Shown here piece after piece: positions 36,162 through 45,506 of a stretch of 64,000 nt of DNA. The translations under genes were made by a program, and so were the position numbers. Below the pieces are notes generated by a model that had not been told where the DNA came from, did no database searches, and worked only from the letters and a program-made list of their open reading frames with translations. The first letter of the stretch is position 1, and every line of letters begins with the position of its first letter. Source of the DNA: Planctomycetaceae bacterium (GTDB taxonomy: Bacteria > Planctomycetota > Planctomycetia > Planctomycetales > Planctomycetaceae); assembly GCA_018699955.1 (NCBI GenBank), contig JABISG010000103.1, forward strand, positions 1-64,000, written 5' to 3'.

Positions 36162-37441
36162 CAGCCACGATTCCCCCGGCCATTTCGGTCGCCAACTTAT
36201 CCAAAGCCTACCGCATTTACGGCAGGCCTGCGGACATGCTGTTGGAGTTGGTGACGCGCAAGCCGCGGCATCGAGAGTTCCATGCGTTGAGCGGCGTTTC
36301 GTTCGAGGTGCCTCGTGGACAAGTTGTTGGGGTCATTGGCAGCAATGGCGCGGGAAAGAGCACCCTGCTGAAAATTCTGGCCGGAACGCTCGACTGGAAC
36401 AGCGGAGAGATCAACGTTGCCGGAAAGATTTCGGCCATCCTGGAACTCGGGACGGGATTCCACCTCGATTACACCGGCCGTGAGAACATCTACATGGGGG
36501 GCATGTGCCTCGGGCTGACACGCAAACAAATTGACGAGCGCCTCGAATGGATCATCGACTTCAGTGAACTTCGCGACGTGATCGATCAGCAGTTTCGCAC
36601 CTATTCAAGTGGCATGAAGGCCAGACTGACATTCGCCACCGCCATCAGCATCGACCCCGACATTTTCATCGTCGATGAAGCGCTTGCGGCCGGCGACCAG
36701 TTTTTCATATCGAAGTGCATCAAGCGGATCGAAGAAATCTGCCGGAGCGGGGCAACGGTACTGTTCGTTTCGCACTCTCTGGCGATGGTCGAACGCTTTT
36801 GCCAGCGGGTGATTTGGATCGAAAACGGCCGAATCCATGCCGACGGCGACGTGCACGAAATCTGCAAAGCGTACGAACTACGTTGCCTGTCGCAGGAGCA
36901 GCAGTTGATGCAGGATCGCTACGACGACGATGCAGGAGCGGACGAGACCAGCACGCTGTCGAAGGCCGAAGACAAAGACATTGGCACGGGCGAGATGCGG
37001 ATCAACACCTTCGACGTACTCGACGCCGACCAGCAAACGACGCGCACACTAACCGTCGGCTGCCCTTACACAATTCGCCTCGGTGTCGATAGCAACATCA
37101 GCTGCAAAGAGGTCGGTTTCAGTCTTCAGCTGCTCACAGATGATGGTCGGGTGGCGTTCTCGACGTCATCGTTCGCCTACATCGACGACGAAGGAATTGA
37201 GCGCACGCAAGGCGTCGATATTCACGAGGGACATAACGACGTCGACATCGACATCTCGCGGATACTGGTCGGTGCGGGACGTTACACGGTTATCGTTGGT
37301 GCTGCACCACATCAAAACACCAATTCGTATGACGAATTCTTCGATATTAAGTGGAAGCGCTGGTCGGTAAGCGTTCAGCGCGAAGGCCTCACGCAGAGTA
37401 CCGTCTTTGAACAACCGATTCGCGGTTGGAGGTGCGCATAG
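36158..37441 (+). CDS. wzt: ABC transporter ATPase with C-terminal cargo-binding domain (Wzt-like)
   Basis: 427 residues. Walker A GSNGAGKST (61-69), signature YSSGMKARL (149-157), Walker B IFIVDEAL (169-176), H-loop VSHS. GREN and the SAILELGTGFHLDYTGREN segment are typical of polysaccharide exporters. After about residue 270 a beta-rich domain (FDVLDADQQTTRTLTVGCPY, ISRILVGAGRYTVIVGAAPH) matches the Wzt C-terminal carbohydrate-binding module, which recognises the modified non-reducing end of the glycan. TTG 36158 overlaps the permease stop; the longer open frame upstream lies in the permease gene. Confidence 0.9.
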   Translation: MTATIPPAISVANLSKAYRIYGRPADMLLELVTRKPRHREFHALSGVSFEVPRGQVVGVIGSNGAGKSTLLKILAGTLDWNSGEINVAGKISAILELGTGFHLDYTGRENIYMGGMCLGLTRKQIDERLEWIIDFSELRDVIDQQFRTYSSGMKARLTFATAISIDPDIFIVDEALAAGDQFFISKCIKRIEEICRSGATVLFVSHSLAMVERFCQRVIWIENGRIHADGDVHEICKAYELRCLSQEQQLMQDRYDDDAGADETSTLSKAEDKDIGTGEMRINTFDVLDADQQTTRTLTVGCPYTIRLGVDSNISCKEVGFSLQLLTDDGRVAFSTSSFAYIDDEGIERTQGVDIHEGHNDVDIDISRILVGAGRYTVIVGAAPHQNTNSYDEFFDIKWKRWSVSVQREGLTQSTVFEQPIRGWRCA

Positions 37442-38298
37442 CTTTCATGGTTGCGACGCTTGCTCTCTGCAACGATATCGACTTCGCCGACTGGGACACT
37501 TACCGGGCGGCCCATCATGAGCTGCGCGAAGAGTTCGGAATTGATGCCGAAGATTCCTTCTGGCTGTTCGACCCTGCCGGTTCAGACATGGCGTTGTTCA
37601 AATCGTCGTTGAACGAAAAAGGCCCAAGGCACGACGAATTACTGGCGGACATCCAGATCGGCCGTCTCAACATTCTGCATGCTGCAGGAAACTTCGATTT
37701 CGCAACCACCGATCAGCGTCCCACCCGCCGCATGATCGCCGACGGCCTGGACTATCTCGCCGAGCATGCCCGTGTGCCGGAAGTCTGGACGAATCACGGC
37801 GATACCGGAAACCTGCAGAACATTGGCTGGCCGGGCTGCACATACCAGTGCGGCGACAATCCGGCAGCCGACTCCTATGTTCTCGACTTGCTGCTGCAAC
37901 ACGGTGTGCGGTACTTCTGGACCGACCGCGACACGACGAACGACTTTGTCGAATCGCCAATCGTCCACTCGGAACAAACGCGGGCCGGTTACCACATCGA
38001 TTGTTTCACCCGTTATCGGGGAGCACTCAAGAAGGCTCCCGATGCTGAAACATTGTTTCAACAACTCACTGACGAAAACCTCGACCAGTTAATCGACGAA
38101 GAGAACTCCGTGGTGGTGTACCAGCATTGGTGCGTCCACCGCGAAACGGACGGACGCCCGGTGTGTGCGGGACGGCCGGTTTTCCCTGAAAACAGTTGGC
38201 GGTCGTTGAAGCGGCTGTCCGAATATCGCGACCACGGCAAGGTGGTCATTTCTCGCGTTGCCGACCTACTCGAAACCTGCATGCCTGAAAAGGCGTGA
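37432..38298 (+). CDS. Polysaccharide deacetylase-like protein of O-antigen loci
   Basis: About 288 residues. EDSFWLFDPAG, RLNILHAAGNFDF and WTNHGDTGNLQNIG resemble polysaccharide-deacetylase-like proteins found in O-antigen and capsule loci, with His/Asp residues that could bind a metal; the NodB motifs are not clear-cut, so activity is unproven. The start is uncertain: GTG 37432 gives a MRIAFMVATLAL N-terminus and overlaps wzt by 10 bases; TTG 37426 and ATG 37447 are alternatives. It may remove an acetyl group to expose an amine for formylation, but that is inference. Confidence 0.6.
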   Translation: MRIAFMVATLALCNDIDFADWDTYRAAHHELREEFGIDAEDSFWLFDPAGSDMALFKSSLNEKGPRHDELLADIQIGRLNILHAAGNFDFATTDQRPTRRMIADGLDYLAEHARVPEVWTNHGDTGNLQNIGWPGCTYQCGDNPAADSYVLDLLLQHGVRYFWTDRDTTNDFVESPIVHSEQTRAGYHIDCFTRYRGALKKAPDAETLFQQLTDENLDQLIDEENSVVVYQHWCVHRETDGRPVCAGRPVFPENSWRSLKRLSEYRDHGKVVISRVADLLETCMPEKA

Positions 38299-38313
38299 GA
38301 AGGAACTGCTACC

Positions 38314-39756
38314 ATGAGCGCCAAGATCGATTTTGGCCCCCGCGAAAATAGCAGCCGACAAATTGCGGCTGACAATGGAATTGAAATACTCGATGAAGGC
38401 GGAAGGTTACCCGCCGATGCCGCTGAGCGGTTGCAGAACTCAACCCGTGGAGTGCTGTACGTTCCTGATCGTGGCGTTCCGATACACGAAGACTCGTTTG
38501 CTCGCATCATCAAGACGATGGCGCAAACCGAGCCGACGCATCTTGACCCGCACATTCCGGTAGCAACCGAACTGGGGCTTCCCAAGTACGAGCCGCTGGC
38601 ATACTGGTGTCCTGGCAAGACTGCCACCAGTCGTGGTCTGCTCTCGCGACTGTGGAACCGAAATTTCCGCCTCGATTCGACAGCGTTCGCACCCGACGAA
38701 GACAACAGCACGGCGTTAATCGAAACGACGCCGGAAGAGCAGGTGCATTACTTCGCCACAAACTTCCCAGTGCTGTGTCCGCAGCCGATTCAGGTCAGCC
38801 CCGTTGTCAGCAATTCGTGCAACCTGAAATGCATCATGTGTCCGTACCACAGCCCTGACATCCGGCCCAAGCACACGACAGGGTTCTTTGATGAAAAGAG
38901 CCAGATGAGTTGGGAAACGATGATGCGTATCGCCGAGGAATGCGGCGAACGCAAAATCGGCCTGAAGGTGGGAAATATCGAGGAACCGTTGTTGCACCCG
39001 CGGATGATTGACTTCGTCCGCGAAGCTCGCAAACGCGGAGTCCCGTCATTCCACATCACCTCCAACGGACTGCCGCTCGACGAAGCGCGGCTCAATGAAT
39101 TATACGATGCCGGATTGACGAGTCTTTATATCAGCGTCGATGCCGCACGCCACGACACCTACAAGCGCGTCCGTGGTGCATCGCTGGACAAGGTGCAGGC
39201 GAATATTCGCATGGCCGTCCGAATTCGCGACGAACGAAACGTCCCGTGTACCGTCAGGACGTCGTTCGTCAAGAACAAGGGGGTGTCGCTGGAAGAAGTC
39301 GATGAGTTCCGCGAACGCTGGGTCGCTGAAGCGGATGGCGTCATCCTGTACAACCTCGCCGAATATGAAGATGGCAACTCACACTTCGACGAAGTCAACG
39401 AGTTTGTCCAGGAACGAATGAAGTCGGCTCAGGGGCGGTGGCCTTGCCTGAATCCGTTCCAGGAAATCTATGTCTTGCCCGACAGCCGCGTTTATTACTG
39501 CTGCGAAACGGTCTCCAAACTTGCCTTCGAAACGTTGCCTTCCAACGGCGACTACGAACGGCAATCGCTGACCGATATCTGGATCGGAGAATCGTTCACC
39601 AAGCTTCGCAAAGATTTGATTCTGAACCAATTGAGCGACTGGAGTGCGTGCATCGACTGTGGCATCTGGATGGCCCACGCCATGAAAGTCACTGAGGCCG
39701 ATGATCGGATCACGACACAGAACATGATCACCGAAATTGTCGATCGTAAGAAATAG
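38314..39756 (+). CDS. Radical SAM/SPASM-domain enzyme
   Basis: 480 residues. A non-standard N-terminal region of about 150 residues precedes the radical SAM core, whose cluster motif CNLKCIMC has Cys169, Cys173 and Cys176. ITSNGLPLDEARLNELYDAGL, ISVDAARHDTYKRVRG and the C-terminal SPASM cysteines (RWPCLNPFQEIYVLPDSRVYYCC; CIDCGIW) are evident. SPASM enzymes modify peptides or small molecules with an auxiliary iron-sulphur cluster. Here it is embedded in a glycan locus, 15 bases after the deacetylase-like gene and ahead of a methyltransferase-transglutaminase fusion. Substrate unknown: a sugar, aglycone or peptide are all possible. Confidence 0.87.
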   Translation: MSAKIDFGPRENSSRQIAADNGIEILDEGGRLPADAAERLQNSTRGVLYVPDRGVPIHEDSFARIIKTMAQTEPTHLDPHIPVATELGLPKYEPLAYWCPGKTATSRGLLSRLWNRNFRLDSTAFAPDEDNSTALIETTPEEQVHYFATNFPVLCPQPIQVSPVVSNSCNLKCIMCPYHSPDIRPKHTTGFFDEKSQMSWETMMRIAEECGERKIGLKVGNIEEPLLHPRMIDFVREARKRGVPSFHITSNGLPLDEARLNELYDAGLTSLYISVDAARHDTYKRVRGASLDKVQANIRMAVRIRDERNVPCTVRTSFVKNKGVSLEEVDEFRERWVAEADGVILYNLAEYEDGNSHFDEVNEFVQERMKSAQGRWPCLNPFQEIYVLPDSRVYYCCETVSKLAFETLPSNGDYERQSLTDIWIGESFTKLRKDLILNQLSDWSACIDCGIWMAHAMKVTEADDRITTQNMITEIVDRKK

Positions 39757-39808
39757 CGGCGACGTTGGTGGATCGAGGCGGACGGTCATCAAGTTTGAGG
39801 ATGTGTTG

Positions 39809-41914
39809 ATGTCAATTGTCGAATCAAATCAGCGGATCGAGGTCGACTTTCCGTCGGTGGATGACGTTCTGCAGACGGTTTCCGGTTCGGAGGTCGATCA
39901 CGAGTTTCTGGAAATGGAACTTGGGCCGGGCCTCGATTACTACGTTCGCCGAATCGACCGGCTGATGCTCGCCGGCGACCGAGTACTCGATGCGGGGTGT
40001 GGTGTCGGCCAATGGTCGGCTGCACTCGCACAACGATTTCGCCACGTTGAAGCGATTGATCTCAAAGAAAATCGACTCGAAGTTGCCCGCTATCTGTCGC
40101 AACACCATCGCATCGACAACATGACAGTTCGTTGCGGATCGATTGACGATTTGCCATACGAAGACACATCGTTCGACGCGGTGTTTTGTTACGGCGTGAT
40201 CATGTTCACGCCCATTCAACAGGTGTTGGCTGAATTCCATCGCGTGATGAAACCGGGGGGGCGTGTGTACGTCTGCCTGAACGCAGGCGGCTGGAGCCGA
40301 TACCTGATTGACGAGCGAAGCAAAACACATCCCGCAGTGGCCGATGTCGGACGCATGACGTTGTACAAGACTTACTGGCACCGCGCAATCAACGCGGGAT
40401 TTGCCGAGTCGCTGCAATCCGGGGCTGGGCAGCAACTGGTTATGCCGAAGTTGATTCTGCGAAGTGTGCTCGCCTGGGCCCGGCTTAGCAGAATCAACCC
40501 AGACAAACTGGCAACGGTGCTGCTAAAAAGCAGTCCGCAGGGCCGGCTGTTGTATGAATCTGTGAAACAAGACTGCGGGCCGGACCTGGTCAAACGCCTC
40601 ATGGTTGATGTCATCGCATGCCTGAAGGGTGGCGATGTCCGCGAAGGATTCGGTCCGGAGCGCGCATACAATCCTGATGACATCAACGATCTTGTGGCAG
40701 GTGCTGGTTTCTCGGAATTCGACTGGGCATCTGAAGGCGACCTGGTGTACGACTGGCAGCAGCCGGCGTGCAAGCCTCGGTACGACGGATACTTTAACAA
40801 TCGCCTTTCGGTCTGGGAATTTCAGGCGGCCAAACCCGATTGGCAGGCGATCCCAGTTTCGGCCGATTTTCATATTCGCCGGGCTGACGATGCCGCTAGC
40901 CATCCGATCTTCTTCGACCAAACAGCGCAGCCGCGGGTATCGAATACCACACAATTGAGTTATCCGCCTGAATTGTTTGCTTTTGCACAACGGCTTGCGA
41001 AAGACAGCGGCGGCACCAATTACCTGGCTGCGCTTGCACGGCAGATCTGCCGCGACGCTGAGGACGATACGGGCCGCGCATGCTGCATTATTCGGTTCGT
41101 GCAGAAAGCGTTGTTTCGCGATCCAGTCTGCCAGCCACTCGAGCAGGGGGGAAGCGTGCCGGACGCAGCGACCATTCTGTTTTGCGCGCGGGGCCGTTGT
41201 GGACACGCTGCCGAACTGGTTAGCACCCTCGCACAAGTTGTCGGCATCGAATCGCGAATCACACAGTTGCCACAGCACGTCATCGCCGAACTCAGCATCG
41301 AGGGCCGATGGGTTATTGCCGACGCCGATGCCTTCAAGAATGGTGTCGTTCCGTTGAACCGTGACGATCGACTGCTCTCGATGAAAGACCTGAAAGACAA
41401 CCCGTATCAGATCGATCGATTCAGTTCGACCGGCCTCTACATTCGACCCAACTCTTCATACACACAAGGGGTCTTTGGGACACAGGTTCGCGGCTATGTC
41501 GATGCCCTCGAGCCCGATGACCGGGGCTTTGTTTCCAGACTCTACTCAGAAGAATCCATAGGTTTCCCGCCGTCACTGCCGGAGATTCTGAGATTTGAAT
41601 TGGCCGACGACGACCGTTTTGAACTCGAATGGGCCGAGTCGATTGTTCGGGAAGGCGAACTCCGCGGATACCGCGTTCGCGTCGGCACGACTTCATGCGG
41701 TTGGACATACCAGGCGCTTCCCAACGACGAAAGCTTATTGAACGAAACGCTCGACAATGTGCTTTCGGTTGAGACGTTGGAAACCTCGGTATGTGGAACG
41801 GTTCCTAAGGGAACCGGCGAGTTGTTCGCCTCGATTACCCCTTTCAGCAGCCGGATTGATCTCGAACCGGAAACATTTTTCCGCCCCTCTGAGGAGGCCC
41901 GCTGTGAGCGTTAA
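39809..41914 (+). CDS. SAM methyltransferase-transglutaminase-like fusion
   Basis: 701 residues. The N-terminal class I methyltransferase (about 45-320) has motif I VLDAGCGVGQW (59-69), motif II-like VEAIDLKENRLE and FDAVFCYGVIMF. After a linker a transglutaminase-like cysteine protease fold (about 380-570) shows the Cys-His-Asp triad: Cys464 in RGRCGHAAEL, His490 in LPQHVIAEL, Asp505 in WVIADADAF. A further about 150-residue region ends with a Ser/Thr-rich beta-like stretch. The start ATG 39809 has GAGGA upstream. Known transglutaminase-like proteins cross-link, hydrolyse or ligate amides; a methyltransferase fusion in a polysaccharide locus is unusual. The next gene starts 11 bases before its stop. 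Confidence 0.82.
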   Translation: MSIVESNQRIEVDFPSVDDVLQTVSGSEVDHEFLEMELGPGLDYYVRRIDRLMLAGDRVLDAGCGVGQWSAALAQRFRHVEAIDLKENRLEVARYLSQHHRIDNMTVRCGSIDDLPYEDTSFDAVFCYGVIMFTPIQQVLAEFHRVMKPGGRVYVCLNAGGWSRYLIDERSKTHPAVADVGRMTLYKTYWHRAINAGFAESLQSGAGQQLVMPKLILRSVLAWARLSRINPDKLATVLLKSSPQGRLLYESVKQDCGPDLVKRLMVDVIACLKGGDVREGFGPERAYNPDDINDLVAGAGFSEFDWASEGDLVYDWQQPACKPRYDGYFNNRLSVWEFQAAKPDWQAIPVSADFHIRRADDAASHPIFFDQTAQPRVSNTTQLSYPPELFAFAQRLAKDSGGTNYLAALARQICRDAEDDTGRACCIIRFVQKALFRDPVCQPLEQGGSVPDAATILFCARGRCGHAAELVSTLAQVVGIESRITQLPQHVIAELSIEGRWVIADADAFKNGVVPLNRDDRLLSMKDLKDNPYQIDRFSSTGLYIRPNSSYTQGVFGTQVRGYVDALEPDDRGFVSRLYSEESIGFPPSLPEILRFELADDDRFELEWAESIVREGELRGYRVRVGTTSCGWTYQALPNDESLLNETLDNVLSVETLETSVCGTVPKGTGELFASITPFSSRIDLEPETFFRPSEEARCER

Positions 41915-43421
41915 GCGTGTCGCAAAACACTTACTGCGACCGGTCAGCGGCCGAATTTTGGATGCCGTGGCAAGCCGTGTCCGTAATCGGCTGGGATTCC
42001 ACGGAATGACCTCCGAAGAATCCAGCAATAATTGCGCGGGCTGCGCAGCACGGGCTGATCTCGACATTCTGGCGGCCGCCCGATCCATCGCAGCAGGCGG
42101 GGATCAACGGGTCACGCTGCCAACAGAACCAACCGGCGGCTCGACTGAGAGACCGATTCAACTTGGCTTCTGCGGCAACATGGCTAACAACGCATACAAT
42201 TTCGTTAAAGCCTTGAGACGATTGGGACACTCGGCAGAATTGGTCGTCGAAGACGGATACCTTGACGCCTTCATCATGAACCGTCCTTTCTGGGAGGATG
42301 TTGAAGTTGAGTGCGACGACTACGAGCAAGCGGCCACGTTTGAGAAAGAGTGGCGGCAACCGCACTTCGTTCGCCGCGTCGAATACGATCAGGAATTGCA
42401 GGCCCGCTTTCAGCACCGGCAGTCGGCTATTCCTGAAGTCCAAAAGCTCTACCGGGAGACATTTGGGCTGGAACTCCCGACCGACCGCGCACTGGTCCTT
42501 GCGCAGTCGATGGGACACTGGCCCAGCTTGGTCGCATTGAGCCGCTATGACGTGATACAACTTTCCGGTTCCGCCATCAGCTTGGGGCCGTTTTGTCCCA
42601 AGCCGTATGTTGTCTTCCCCACCGGCAGCGACCTGTTTGTGAGTCCGTTTCAGGAAACGTTGTTCGGCTTGCTGATGCGTGCCGGCTACCGTGGCGCAGC
42701 TCACGTGCTGATTTGCGAAACAAATTATCCTGCATATCTTGACCGGTTGGCGATGACCTGCCCGCGCAGCTTCGCCCCGATGATGATCGACACCGTCACC
42801 TATGCACCGGGTGACAGTCAGCAGGTCCGCCAACAGTGGCGCGAACGCTCCGGCGGCGAACGGTTCCTTTACTCCGTCTGCCGACAGGCGTGGCAGTGGA
42901 AAGGAAACGACAGATTGCTGCGGGCCTTTGCAGAATTTACCAGCAACGGCAACTCCGACTGGCGACTTGTGCTGCAACAATGGGGACCCGATGTCGAGCG
43001 ATCACAACAATTGATCGGCGAACTCGGGCTGGAGAACCGTGTCCTCTACGAAACGCTGTGTTCCAAGCCGGTTCTCAGACGCCGACAGCAAGCGGCCGAC
43101 GTTGTTGCCGATCAGTTTGTGATGGAAGGCTACGGAACATCGGTGCTGGAATCGATGGCCGCTTCCAAGCCCGTTTTGATGCGGCCGGTCGATGACATCG
43201 CCGCACAAAACTTTCGGTGGCGCCCACCGTTTCTCGGCGCAACAACTGTGGAAGAAATCACACACGTGCTGCAAACCACGTTGCACGACGATGCGCTGCG
43301 TTCTGCCGGTGAAGAGAGCCTGCGATGGTTACAGGAACATCACGGATACGAATCTGTGTCACAGATTTATCTCGACGCGATGGTTGGTGCCACGCGTGGT
43401 ACAGAGAAGATTGCTGCCTGA
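41904..43421 (+). CDS. GT-B glycosyltransferase, GNMANNAY type (copy 1)
   Basis: 505 residues. A variable N-terminal about 80 residues is followed by IQLGFCGNMANNAYNFVKAL, the donor/acceptor GT-B N-terminal domain, and a C-terminal domain with ADQFVMEGYGTSVLESMAASKPVLMRPV typical of GT4-like nucleotide-sugar binding. GTG 41904 is chosen because GAGGAGG lies seven bases upstream. Its N-terminal block resembles the gene at 45507 (GNIANNAYLN), so the two are paralogues within the locus. Donor and acceptor unknown. Confidence 0.8.
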   Translation: MSVKRVAKHLLRPVSGRILDAVASRVRNRLGFHGMTSEESSNNCAGCAARADLDILAAARSIAAGGDQRVTLPTEPTGGSTERPIQLGFCGNMANNAYNFVKALRRLGHSAELVVEDGYLDAFIMNRPFWEDVEVECDDYEQAATFEKEWRQPHFVRRVEYDQELQARFQHRQSAIPEVQKLYRETFGLELPTDRALVLAQSMGHWPSLVALSRYDVIQLSGSAISLGPFCPKPYVVFPTGSDLFVSPFQETLFGLLMRAGYRGAAHVLICETNYPAYLDRLAMTCPRSFAPMMIDTVTYAPGDSQQVRQQWRERSGGERFLYSVCRQAWQWKGNDRLLRAFAEFTSNGNSDWRLVLQQWGPDVERSQQLIGELGLENRVLYETLCSKPVLRRRQQAADVVADQFVMEGYGTSVLESMAASKPVLMRPVDDIAAQNFRWRPPFLGATTVEEITHVLQTTLHDDALRSAGEESLRWLQEHHGYESVSQIYLDAMVGATRGTEKIAA

Positions 43422-43461
43422 CGGGGGCACTCGAAGAGCGACAGGTTAACGGGAAGAAACG

Positions 43462-44253
43462 ATGCGAGTTTTCTTGATGGGAGCGACAAAGTTCAGTCGT
43501 CGCTGTCTTGATGCTGTCCTGGAATCGGGGCAAGAGTTTTGCGGCTGCGCTGCCACGCCGGAGCATTTCGACATCAGCTACGCGCCCGAGGGTGTGCGCA
43601 ACGTCAACTACTGCAACTTTGTGGAAGTCGCTGGCGAGTTCGGCGTCCCCTGTATTGCCTACGACCGCAAGAACGTCAATTCATTCGTCGATGAGGTGCG
43701 AGAATTGCAGCCGGACCTGTTGCTCGTCGCAGGCTGGTACTACATCGTGCCGAAGAAACTCCGCGATGTCGCGCCCCAAGGGGCCGTCGGTTTGCATGGA
43801 AGTCTACTGCCGCAGTTTCGTGGCGGTGCGCCGCTGGTGTGGACCATGATCCACGGCGAATCGCACGGCGGAATGACACTATTCTACCTCGATGACGGCG
43901 TCGATACCGGTGATATCGTTGGGCAACAGAGCTTTCCCATCGACGAGAACGAGACCATCGCCGATGCACTGGTCAGCTCCGAGAACGCCGCCGTCACTTT
44001 ACTTTTGGAATGCCTCCCACAACTGGCCGACGATTCGGCGCCGCGGATTTCACAGAGTGAGGCGCAAGCCAGCGAGTTCCCCCAGCGCTGCCCCGCTGAC
44101 GGTGAAATCGATTGGACGAAACCAGCTGCAGACATCGGCAATTTCATTCGCGCTCAGACGCGTCCCTATCCGGGAGCCTTCTTGCGAATCAATGGCAAGA
44201 AGGTCGTCATCTGGGATGCAGACATTTCTGAACTTGAGGAGGACTGTGCATGA
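43462..44253 (+). CDS. Sugar N-formyltransferase-like protein (methionyl-tRNA formyltransferase family)
   Basis: 263 residues. Fold motifs LHGSLLPQFRGGAPLVWTMI and YLDDGVDTGDIVGQ match 10-formyltetrahydrofolate-dependent formyltransferases. Catalytic His112 and Asp148 are present, but the Asn two residues before the His in ArnA and Fmt is Gly110 here. Proteins of this kind in O-antigen loci N-formylate amino sugars. Its stop overlaps the aminotransferase start (ATGA), coupling amine formation with formylation. Confidence 0.82.
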   Translation: MRVFLMGATKFSRRCLDAVLESGQEFCGCAATPEHFDISYAPEGVRNVNYCNFVEVAGEFGVPCIAYDRKNVNSFVDEVRELQPDLLLVAGWYYIVPKKLRDVAPQGAVGLHGSLLPQFRGGAPLVWTMIHGESHGGMTLFYLDDGVDTGDIVGQQSFPIDENETIADALVSSENAAVTLLLECLPQLADDSAPRISQSEAQASEFPQRCPADGEIDWTKPAADIGNFIRAQTRPYPGAFLRINGKKVVIWDADISELEEDCA

Positions 44254-45434
44254 GCGGGACACCATCGAAAAATCTGGCAATTACCTTTCCGCAGTTCGAC
44301 GAACGGGAACTGGAGAACGTCAAGGCTTGCCTCGAATCCAAATGGGTGACTCAAGGTCCGTTTTCTGCTGAGTTTGAGCGACGTTTCGCCGACCGACACG
44401 AACTGAACTCGGCGCTGACGACGACCTCGTGTACGGCGGCTTTGCACCTCGCCTGTCTGGCGCTCGAACTCGGCCCGGACGATGAAGTGATTGTGCCAGC
44501 CTTTACGTGGATCACCTCAGCAAACTGTGCGGAGTACGTCGGAGCAAAAGTCGTCTTCGCCGACATCGACCTTGAAACATTCAATTTCGATCCAGAGGCG
44601 TTAAAGGCTGCCATCACACCGCGAACCCGAGCGATTGTGGCCGTCCACCTGTTCGGGCTGGCCGCTCCGATGGATGAGATCTTGGCGATTACTGCTGAAC
44701 GAGGCATTCACGTCATCGAAGATGCGGCCTGTGCTGTCGGATCGACCTACCGGGGTAAGCCGGTGGGCGGGTTGGGCGACATTGGTTGTTTCTCCTTCCA
44801 TCCGCGCAAGGTCATTACCACGGGCGAGGGCGGCATGGTCACGACGAACGATGCCGAATTGGCAAACCGCATCGGCTGCCTGCGAAATCACGGTGCCAGC
44901 CAGCCGCCCGGTCCGCAATCTGCACCGGGCCGACCATACAGCATGGGTGCCTTCGAAACGCTCGGCTTCAATTTGCGCATGTCCGATATTCAGGCGGCGG
45001 TCGGCGTGGCACAGATGGACAAACTCGATGGACTGCTTGATCAGCGACGCCTGAGGGCGGAACGCTACACGCAATTGCTGACCGCGCGTGAGATGAACGA
45101 TTTGAAACCACCGACGGCTCCGGATGGTTGCGGACATAGCTACCAGTCGTACGTCGTCCGCCTGCGGGTTGGCGGCCAATTACGCCGCAATCAAGTTATG
45201 GACTGCCTCGCCGACGAAGGAATTCAAACGCGGCCCGGAACACACGCCGTTCATCGGCTCGGTTACTATGTCAACAAATACGACATTCGAGCCGAGGACT
45301 TTCCCAACGCCAAAACGGCCGAAGAGACAACCATCACGCTTCCAATCTTTCCCGGCATGACAGACGCCGACCAGGACCGCGTTGTTGATTCATTGCGGCA
45401 CGCACTGCACAAATCGGGGCAGGCGGCCGCGTAG
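44250..45434 (+). CDS. DegT/DnrJ/EryC1 family sugar aminotransferase
   Basis: 394 residues, PLP-dependent. PLP Lys187 in FSFHPRKVITTGEGG, VHLFGLAAPMDEI, EDAACAVGSTYRGKPVGGLGD, and a C-terminal substrate-binding part. Enzymes of this type transaminate keto-sugars to amino sugars (for example 3- or 4-amino-deoxy sugars). Overlaps the formyltransferase by four bases; together they would yield an N-formylated amino sugar from a keto sugar supplied by an SDR. Confidence 0.92.
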   Translation: MSGTPSKNLAITFPQFDERELENVKACLESKWVTQGPFSAEFERRFADRHELNSALTTTSCTAALHLACLALELGPDDEVIVPAFTWITSANCAEYVGAKVVFADIDLETFNFDPEALKAAITPRTRAIVAVHLFGLAAPMDEILAITAERGIHVIEDAACAVGSTYRGKPVGGLGDIGCFSFHPRKVITTGEGGMVTTNDAELANRIGCLRNHGASQPPGPQSAPGRPYSMGAFETLGFNLRMSDIQAAVGVAQMDKLDGLLDQRRLRAERYTQLLTAREMNDLKPPTAPDGCGHSYQSYVVRLRVGGQLRRNQVMDCLADEGIQTRPGTHAVHRLGYYVNKYDIRAEDFPNAKTAEETTITLPIFPGMTDADQDRVVDSLRHALHKSGQAAA

Positions 45435-45506
45435 TTTCGCCCCCAGACGCTCAAAACCGGGTTGATTCTGATCGCACAACAAATTCTGATTTCCCCCGAG
45501 AATACG

